Positions 1 through 4,857 of a stretch of 12,230 bases of DNA are shown here, one piece after another. The position numbers and the translations under genes were made by a program. Every line of letters starts with the position of its first letter. Position 1 is the stretch's first letter. This DNA is from Lentimicrobiaceae bacterium (GTDB taxonomy: Bacteria > Bacteroidota > Bacteroidia > Bacteroidales > WCHB1-69), in assembly GCA_009787485.1 (NCBI GenBank), contig WQWP01000070.1, forward strand, positions 1 to 12,230, written 5' to 3'. The notes beneath the pieces were generated by a model. The model was not told where the DNA came from. It searched no databases and saw only the letters and a program-made list of their open reading frames with translations.

Positions 1-145
1 AATTTCAATTTTTGATGGTTAAAAATGAGGGAGGTTACTTTTTAAAAATGCTAATTTTTGAATGTAAGCAATTGAATCACAATGGCAAAAAACTAAAATT
101 AGATTTTAATCGGACAATAGTGAAAATTTTATACAAAATGATGAA
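1..145. other. A/T-rich 3' flank of the PBP1A gene
   Basis: This short stretch lies beyond the stop codon of the minus-strand penicillin-binding protein gene. It is A/T-rich. I see no open reading frame of useful length, no GC-rich hairpin followed by a T tract, and no repeat shared with the rest of the window. The neighbouring gene on this side is outside the window. Confidence 0.6.
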
Positions 146-2440
146 CTAATCAAAATCCGGTCTTTTCCGATCCTTCCTATTTTCGTCGCACCCGCTGGAA
201 TCGCCTGTATAAGCTGCCGGTATGGTGAAATTATAGCCTGGGTATTTATCGGGTTCCGACACTATTTTTTTATAGGGAAGTTCGGGGTCTTCGTAGCATT
301 TTTGCAGAAATTGTGCAAATACGGGCATTGCGGTGCGCGCGCCCTGCCCCAGCGCCAACGTGCGAAAATGCGCGGATCTATCTTCGCAGCCCACCCAAAC
401 GCCGGCGGTGAGCACAGGGGTGTAGCCCACAAACCATCCATCTGAGTGATTATCAGTGGTTCCCGTTTTTCCGGAAAGTGGAAAAGAGAATTTGTATTGC
501 GTTCGAAGACGAATACCGGTACCGTATTCTACCACGCCTTGCATCAGTTTTGCCATTTTAAAAGCGGTAACCTGATCCATCGCTTCGTTGGTTTTGGGCA
601 CATATTTGTATATGGTGCTGCCGTTGTTGTCGCAAATTCTTGTTAAAAAAGTGGGCTCAATATACACGCCCTGGTTGGGAAAACAATTCATGGCGCCCAC
701 TTGTTCATAAAGCGACATCTCGCACGCTCCCAAGCAAATAGAAGGCACGGCGGGTATGCTGGAGGTAACCCCCATGTTGCGCACCAATTGAATAACGGCT
801 TGCGGACCAAACTGTTTCATTAAAAATGCAGAAATATAGTTGAGCGACATGGCGAGCGCTTCGCTCAGCGGAAGCATCATGCCGTTTTTGTGATCGCTGG
901 AGTTTCGCGGCGTCCACGTGGTGCCTTCCGGCAATTGAAAAGTAACCGGCACATTCGGTACCATAGTGCAAGGCGAATATTCTCCCGATTGCAACGCCAC
1001 CGCATACACATAAGGCTTAAACGTGGAACCCACCTGACGTTTTGATAGTTTTACATGGTCGAACTGGAAGTGTTGATAATTTACTCCGCCCACGTATGCC
1101 TTCACATAACCGGTGTGCACGTCCATGGCCATCATGCCGCAGTGCAAAAAGGACTTCATGTAGCGAATGGAATCCATCGGCGTCATCACCGTGTCTATCA
1201 TACCTTTATCCCATGTTAAAATTTTCATGGGCACTTTTGTGGTGAATGCTTTTTTAATTTCTTCATCGGTAGCGCCCGCGTCTTTCATTAACATATAACG
1301 CTCTGTACGTCTCATGGCGCTATTTAAAATGCGTTGCGTTTCCTCGTGCGAGATATTGCTGAAAGGTGCATTTTTTTGTCCTTTAATATGTCTGAAAAAC
1401 AAAGGTTGCAAATAGTCGCACACATGGTCTTGAACCGCTTTTTCGGCATGTTTTTGCATGCGCGAATCAATGGTGGTGTAAATTTTCAAACCATCTTTAT
1501 AAATATCGTAATGAGTGCCGTCGGGTTTTGGGTTTTTCCGGCACCAGTCTGTTAACCATAACCGCAGGTATTCTCTGAAGTAAGTGGCGCTGCCGGTGGC
1601 ATGGTGTTGCATGGCAAAATGCGACAAATCGATAGGCAACTCCTGAATAGAATCGCGTTCATCTTTAAGGAGATAATCGTATTTGTAAAGTTGATTGATT
1701 ACCGTATTTCTGCGATGCAACGAAGCGGTAGGGTTTCGTCGTGGGCTGTATCGGGTAGGTGCTTTCAACATGCCTACCAACAAAGCCGATTCTTCCACAT
1801 TTAAGTCTAAAGGCGTTTTGTTGAAATAAGTAGCGGCTGCCGATTTGATTCCCATGGAGTTATTGCCGAAATCCACGGTATTCAGATACATGGCTAAAAT
1901 TTCGTTTTTCGAGTATTCGCGCTCTAATTTTATGGCGACCACCCATTCTTTCAATTTGGTAAATACCGTTTTTAATTTGCCGGCATCCGGATCGCGCGGA
2001 AACAGGTTTTTTGCCAACTGCTGTGTAATCGTGCTTCCGCCGCCTTTGTTAGAACGGGTAATTACGCCGGCAAACACACGCATCAATGCCCGGATGTCAA
2101 TCCCTGAGTGTTTTTCAAAACGAGCATCTTCGGTGGCTTTCAAGGCGTTGATGAGGTGTGGAGAAAGTTCATCGTGTTTGCAGGGAGAACGGTTTTCTAA
2201 GTAATATTTTCCCAGCAACTCCCCATCAGAAGAATAGACCTCTGTGGCTAAGTTAGTTCGCGGGTTTTCCAATTCGGAAAACGAAGGCATAAACCCCAAC
2301 CGGCCGGTTGATATTAGCGTAAACAAGATGATTAGCGTTAATAATCCGCAGCTAAACAATATCCACAATGGTTTAATCCACTTGGATTTAACGGTTTCTT
2401 TTTGGGCTTTTTTCTTTTTGGGAGATGAAGAATTGTACAT
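146..2440 (-). CDS. mrcA: Penicillin-binding protein 1A (bifunctional class A PBP: GT51 glycosyltransferase + transpeptidase)
   Basis: This 764-aa enzyme polymerises lipid II into glycan strands and cross-links the stem peptides on the periplasmic side of the inner membrane. A lysine-rich cytoplasmic tail (about residues 8-23) precedes one membrane anchor (about 24-45). The GT51 domain follows, with the catalytic signature ATEDARFEKHSG (102-113, Glu104) and GGSTITQQLAKN (134-145), then the LEREYSKNEIL block around 172-182. The transpeptidase domain shows the three penicillin-binding motifs in order: STFK with nucleophile Ser472 and Lys475, SLN at 532-534, and KTGT at 658-661. All key residues are present and the length is normal for the family, so it should be active. 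The C-terminal tail is short and charged. The start at 2440 places the basic tail directly before the anchor. The gene stands alone on this strand, with no obvious terminator visible downstream. Function is certain at family level; the gene symbol follows common usage. Confidence 0.97.
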   Translation of the reverse strand: MYNSSSPKKKKAQKETVKSKWIKPLWILFSCGLLTLIILFTLISTGRLGFMPSFSELENPRTNLATEVYSSDGELLGKYYLENRSPCKHDELSPHLINALKATEDARFEKHSGIDIRALMRVFAGVITRSNKGGGSTITQQLAKNLFPRDPDAGKLKTVFTKLKEWVVAIKLEREYSKNEILAMYLNTVDFGNNSMGIKSAAATYFNKTPLDLNVEESALLVGMLKAPTRYSPRRNPTASLHRRNTVINQLYKYDYLLKDERDSIQELPIDLSHFAMQHHATGSATYFREYLRLWLTDWCRKNPKPDGTHYDIYKDGLKIYTTIDSRMQKHAEKAVQDHVCDYLQPLFFRHIKGQKNAPFSNISHEETQRILNSAMRRTERYMLMKDAGATDEEIKKAFTTKVPMKILTWDKGMIDTVMTPMDSIRYMKSFLHCGMMAMDVHTGYVKAYVGGVNYQHFQFDHVKLSKRQVGSTFKPYVYAVALQSGEYSPCTMVPNVPVTFQLPEGTTWTPRNSSDHKNGMMLPLSEALAMSLNYISAFLMKQFGPQAVIQLVRNMGVTSSIPAVPSICLGACEMSLYEQVGAMNCFPNQGVYIEPTFLTRICDNNGSTIYKYVPKTNEAMDQVTAFKMAKLMQGVVEYGTGIRLRTQYKFSFPLSGKTGTTDNHSDGWFVGYTPVLTAGVWVGCEDRSAHFRTLALGQGARTAMPVFAQFLQKCYEDPELPYKKIVSEPDKYPGYNFTIPAAYTGDSSGCDENRKDRKRPDFD

Positions 2441-2732
2441 TTATTTTTTGATGGTCTTTTTGGTGCGCAAATAAAAGATTTTATTTTTGTAAATGAATAA
2501 CGGAAAAAGGGGGAATATGGTATATCGCATACCTACGGCATGCATGGGTTTGTTGTGGCAATCTTTTTTCTACCGATATGTAATCCCTAACGGGATTGTG
2601 CTTCGCTTGGTATCAGAGTTTTACTAAATGATCTCAACCCGTTTTTACCCACTTGTGTATAATTAGAAGAATTTTACGTTAATTTGCAGTAATGTTTTTT
2701 AAAATAGAAACAAATTTTATAATAAAAAGAAT
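2441..2732. other. Divergent intergenic region between PBP1A and the secreted-protein pair
   Basis: No gene is seen here. It must hold the 5' regions of the minus-strand PBP gene and of the plus-strand genes starting at 2733. Its main content is the two-hairpin repeat at 2527-2597, listed separately. A sequence TTAATTTG at 2679-2686 is a one-mismatch match to the Bacteroidota -7 box TAnnTTTG, about 46 nt before the ATG at 2733, but no convincing -33 TTTG lies at the right spacing, so the promoter is only possible. The stretch after 2600 is strongly A/T-rich. Confidence 0.5.
2527..2597 (+). repeat. 71-nt two-hairpin dispersed repeat, left copy
   Basis: Two small palindromes sit at fixed spacing. 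The first is GCATACC-TAC-GGCATGC (2527-2543), with one mismatch in the stem. The second is AATCCC-TAAC-GGGATT (2582-2597), preceded by CTACCGATAT (2570-2579). The reverse complement of 4087-4157 matches this element end to end, sharing GCATACCTA(A)CGGCATGCA, TTTCTACCGATAT and ATCCCTAACGGGAT, while the roughly 26-nt spacer between hairpins has diverged. Conserved hairpins with a free spacer suggest that structure or protein binding matters. I recall similar palindromes scattered in Bacteroidota intergenic DNA, but could not run a search. Confidence 0.75.
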
Positions 2733-2861
2733 ATGAAAAAAAACATACCATTTATCGCATTAATTCTGTTACTCTTGTTGCATGCGAAAGCGCAGGAACT
2801 CCCATCTTTCTATCCATTCAAAGGATTTAATGTAGGCATTACTGTAATTGAAAAAAAATAA
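2733..2861 (+). CDS. Small secreted ORF (42 aa), translationally coupled to the next gene; possibly a gene remnant
   Basis: The ORF opens with Met-Lys-Lys-Asn, a leucine-rich hydrophobic stretch and a HAKAQ site that looks like a signal-peptidase I cleavage region around residues 18-21. Only about 21 residues of mature peptide follow (ELPSFYPFKGF and onward), ending in a lysine tail encoded within an 8-A run. Its TAA stop shares a base with the ATG of the next gene (TAATG), the arrangement used for termination-reinitiation coupling. I do not recognise the product. It may be a genuine small secreted peptide or leader, or the N-terminal stump of a once longer exported protein, because the mature part is short and stops in a homopolymer. 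Adding one A would fuse it in frame to the next gene, but that would place a second signal peptide internally, which argues against a simple sequencing frameshift. The intact signal peptide and the coupling support real translation. Confidence 0.5.
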   Translation: MKKNIPFIALILLLLLHAKAQELPSFYPFKGFNVGITVIEKK

Positions 2862-4027
2862 TGAAAAAAGGGTTGTTCTTTTATGTCCTTGTTTTATACG
2901 TGTTTCCTGTTTACGCGCAATTAGATACAATGTTTAATAAGGCTGAAATTAGCATTGATGATAAAAAACTGTTCATTATAGGAGAGCACCACCATATCCA
3001 AGAATTTTACGATGTGAATTATGGCATGATAAAGCATATTATCTTACATCATCCTAAAATTAATAATTTTCAATTGTTGATAGAAAACGGTCCCTGCTTG
3101 AATTATTATTTGGATAAATTGATATTGGAAAACGATAGTGTGAGCTTAAAAGATTTTTTAATGCATCATTCTCATCGAGTTCAGGATACATTATCCCCTA
3201 TGAATCAAGCACGTTATGATTTTTATATGAAATTCTACTATCTGTCGAAATCATTAAATGGAAAAACGCTTCGTTTCAACTGCTATGATAATACTTTTAT
3301 ATTACGCTCCTTGGTGTTTACTACATTAGATATATTGAAGAAATATCCTATTGCAGATACCTTGTTTTTATCTCAAATATCCTTTTTAGACTCTCTTTTG
3401 CAAAGAAAAAATTTGGATCGTGATTTTTTCGCTTTTCATCAACATGCAGGTACATATTTTACAGAAAATGAAGATATGTTGAAGAATATGCTTACTGTTA
3501 CCGATTATGTTTACCTCTCTGAAATGATGAAACGTTCGCCACATTTTGTCAACAATCCCTTAGATCTCCAACAAAATGTTACGCAAGAACGTGAAAACAT
3601 GATGTATGAACAGATCAACAATAGTTATAATGACAGTACTTTCTTTTTTTGCATTATTGGCGCAGCACATATTTACAAACCTTATCGCAAGAAAGATTCA
3701 AAAAATCAATGTAAAAATAATTGCACAGCAGCAATAGATGTTAAAATAATAGAAATGTTGGAGACTTACAAAACGTCGCATTTTAAAAATAAGATTATTC
3801 TTTGTAATTTAGTTCCATTAGTTAAAAAAATAAGGAATGAATTTCTAAACAAAATATTTAATATCACCGGATATTATCCGCCTGCCCTTCAAAAATATAA
3901 TGAATATTTTAATAGTTTACTTACAGATAATATTACGTTTATTGATATGCACAAAACCCAAATTAAACGTGCATACAAAGTAACAGATTATATGATTGTG
4001 GTAAAAGAGGCAAATAGTTTGCAATAA
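2861..4027 (+). CDS. Secreted EreA/ChaN/TraB-like (Tiki superfamily) protein
   Basis: This 388-aa protein has a signal peptide (residues 1-19, cleavage near PVYA-Q) and should be periplasmic or surface-exposed; there is no lipobox cysteine. The N-terminal part reads LFIIGEHHHIQEF (37-49), then LLIENG (72-77). This resembles the erythromycin-esterase-like pattern GExxH..EF followed by a beta strand ending in a conserved Glu. A second motif, IIGAAHIY (265-272), matches the late GxxH motif of the TraB/GumN/ChaN group. The paired GxxH motifs and the two Glu residues are the putative metal-binding or catalytic set of this superfamily. Members include antibiotic esterases, haem-binding lipoproteins and Wnt-cleaving proteases, so the substrate cannot be assigned, and macrolide resistance should not be assumed. 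Codon use is much more A/T-rich than in the flanking PBP and dnaB genes, and the gene is bracketed by mirrored repeats, both consistent with acquisition. It overlaps the small ORF upstream by one base. Confidence 0.7.
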   Translation: MKKGLFFYVLVLYVFPVYAQLDTMFNKAEISIDDKKLFIIGEHHHIQEFYDVNYGMIKHIILHHPKINNFQLLIENGPCLNYYLDKLILENDSVSLKDFLMHHSHRVQDTLSPMNQARYDFYMKFYYLSKSLNGKTLRFNCYDNTFILRSLVFTTLDILKKYPIADTLFLSQISFLDSLLQRKNLDRDFFAFHQHAGTYFTENEDMLKNMLTVTDYVYLSEMMKRSPHFVNNPLDLQQNVTQERENMMYEQINNSYNDSTFFFCIIGAAHIYKPYRKKDSKNQCKNNCTAAIDVKIIEMLETYKTSHFKNKIILCNLVPLVKKIRNEFLNKIFNITGYYPPALQKYNEYFNSLLTDNITFIDMHKTQIKRAYKVTDYMIVVKEANSLQ

Positions 4028-4050
4028 AAAACGTATAAAAATAAATAAAA

Positions 4051-4083
4051 CGAAGGCGCAAGTTTTTTCTCTTTGCGCCTTCG
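4051..4083. terminator. GC-rich hairpin after the EreA/TraB-like gene, probable terminator
   Basis: An 11-bp perfect stem, CGAAGGCGCAA (4051-4061) with TTGCGCCTTCG (4073-4083), encloses an 11-nt T-rich loop, 23 nt after the stop at 4027. On the plus strand no T tract follows. On the minus strand the stem is followed by a run complementary to 4030-4050 that is almost all T/A, resembling an intrinsic terminator for transcripts coming from the vapB side. It may therefore work mainly on the minus strand or in both directions. Confidence 0.5.
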
Positions 4084-4086
4084 CTT

Positions 4087-4157
4087 CATCCCGTTAGGGA
4101 TGTAATATCGGTAGAAACGGGCGATAACGGCGATAATTTGCATGCCGTTAGGTATGC
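4087..4157 (-). repeat. 71-nt two-hairpin dispersed repeat, right (inverted) copy
   Basis: This is the inverted partner of 2527-2597. CATCCC-GTTA-GGGATG (4087-4102) is followed by ATATCGGTAG (4105-4114), and then GCATGCC-GTTA-GGTATGC (4140-4157), whose stem closes with one G-T pair. Both copies are 71 nt and share hairpin order and spacing in mirror orientation. The spacer 4115-4139 is unrelated to the left spacer. Confidence 0.75.
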
Positions 4158-4178
4158 AACCATAATTTGATTGGGTCG

Positions 4179-4194
4179 CATACCTAACGGTGTG
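4179..4194. repeat. Third CATACC-type hairpin
   Basis: CATACC-TAAC-GGTGTG forms a 6-bp stem with one G-T pair and a TAAC loop. The preceding TCG and the sequence match the first half of the 71-nt repeat (compare TCGCATACC at 2525-2533), so this appears to be a solo or partial unit in the forward orientation, next to the inverted full copy. Confidence 0.6.
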
Positions 4195-4213
4195 ATGCCG
4201 GAGCAACCACAAA

Positions 4214-4433
4214 AACACCGCAGGTGTTCAATGTGAATAACCCCGTGCAAGGCGATAGCCGCAGCTCGGGGTACGAAACGCCTCCCTGCCCTCTTGAACT
4301 CCGTAGGAGTTCAACGCTTGCCCGCCTCTTGTTGTGCTCCATACGGAGCACAGAGTTAACACGTTGCATTATTTACCCCGAGCTGCGGCTGTCGCCTTGC
4401 ACGGGGTTATTCACATTAAACGCCTGCGGCGTT
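4214..4433. repeat. Large composite palindrome: 44-bp inverted repeat with internal and flanking hairpins
   Basis: The arms 4230-4273 and 4374-4417 are 44 nt each and pair at 43 positions; the remaining one (4256) is a G-T pair in one strand. They contain ATAACCCCGTGCAAGGCGA and GCAGCTCGGGGTA blocks. Inside lie two perfect hairpins: TTGAACTCC-GTA-GGAGTTCAA (4294-4314) and TGTGCTCC-ATAC-GGAGCACA (4333-4352). Immediately outside the arms lie AACACC-GCA-GGTGTT (4214-4228) and AACGCC-TGC-GGCGTT (4419-4433), the same hairpin in mirror orientation differing by an A-T to G-C pair swap. No tRNA or other RNA family was recognised. Spurious ORFs across it, on both strands, carry the peptide YPELRLSPCTGLFTLN because of the symmetry. 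It lies between the EreA/TraB-like gene and the damaged toxin gene. I interpret it as a dispersed Bacteroidota repeat (REP/BIME-like) and not a gene. Confidence 0.8.
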
Positions 4434-4458
4434 GGCAGTCGTTGCAATAATATTTTAT

Positions 4459-4632
4459 CTACAGAAGCCTCAAATCGGGAATAACGTGAGCAATTTCGAT
4501 AAAATCTTTGTCGTTATGAAGCAATAAAAGATTATTATCTATGGCAATTTGCGCAATAATTAGATCCATTGTGCTTCGTAGTGTGATTCCCATTTTTCTA
4601 CATTTTTTAACCGCGCATTGCTTTGTAATCAT
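4459..4632 (-). pseudogene. vapC remnant: C-terminal third of a PIN-domain toxin
   Basis: The reading frame ending at TAG 4459-4461 encodes KMGITLRSTMDLIIAQIA and then LLLLHNDKDF, the typical C-terminal part of VapC-type PIN ribonucleases with their late acidic residues (Asp in STMD and Asp-Lys-Asp). The N-terminal two thirds, including the first catalytic aspartate and the central glutamate, are absent: sequence directly upstream is already the end of the antitoxin gene. The frame can be extended to an ATG at 4630-4632 inside the antitoxin gene (57 codons), but the added residues are antitoxin sequence read out of frame. The toxin should be non-functional. The deletion removed the start of vapC and left the antitoxin stop intact. 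The large palindrome ends 25 bp beyond its stop codon. Confidence 0.75.
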
Positions 4633-4768
4633 AATCTTTTCTGAAACTGATTTTTCCTTTCAAATCTTTCAGTGGCTTTTTATTTCTATCGGAAATAAAG
4701 TCTTCTAAAACCTTATCGGACAATGTGATTTTTTTTTGACGAGTTGTTTTTTCAATTGTAGCTTCCAT
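4607..4768 (-). CDS. VapB-like antitoxin (orphan, partner toxin deleted)
   Basis: This 53-aa ORF starts at 4768 and has a highly charged N-terminal part (MEATIEKTTRQKKITLSDKV) followed by LKDLKGKISFRKDYDYKAMR. The last block is a typical ending of short Bacteroidota antitoxins of the VapB/DUF2281 type that precede PIN toxins. Antitoxins of this kind bind the cognate toxin through the C-terminal arm and usually repress their own promoter. The toxin remnant directly downstream, in the expected order and with the expected sequence, supports the call. The antitoxin itself looks complete. It lies 89 nt after the DUF5686 gene on the same strand. It could still neutralise a related VapC elsewhere in the genome; that is inference. 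Confidence 0.75.
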   Translation of the reverse strand: MEATIEKTTRQKKITLSDKVLEDFISDRNKKPLKDLKGKISFRKDYDYKAMRG

Positions 4769-4857
4769 AATTCTATATTATTTTTTTTGATGAAGATACT
4801 TTATCTTTTTAAACGAAAAATAAAAAAAATATTGCATAAATGAGCCCATGTCTTTTC

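Noticed and set aside
446..2474. Plus-strand ORFs opposite the PBP1A gene
   Set aside because: The minus-strand frame contains every catalytic motif of a class A PBP, so the opposite-strand ORFs are coincidental.
2851..2861. Frameshift in the 8-A run joining the small ORF with the EreA/TraB-like gene
   Set aside because: A fused product would have a second signal peptide in its interior; the downstream ORF has its own complete signal peptide and good start, so two separate ORFs are more likely.
2861..4027. Calling the gene a macrolide-resistance erythromycin esterase
   Set aside because: Only superfamily-level motifs are visible; substrates in this group are diverse, so a resistance claim is not supported.
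4224..4484. 86-codon plus-strand ORF and 61-codon minus-strand ORF (4184-4369) over the palindrome
   Set aside because: Both are created by the inverted repeat, contain the same peptide in both directions, and have no start context or homology beyond the repeat; annotated as repeat instead.
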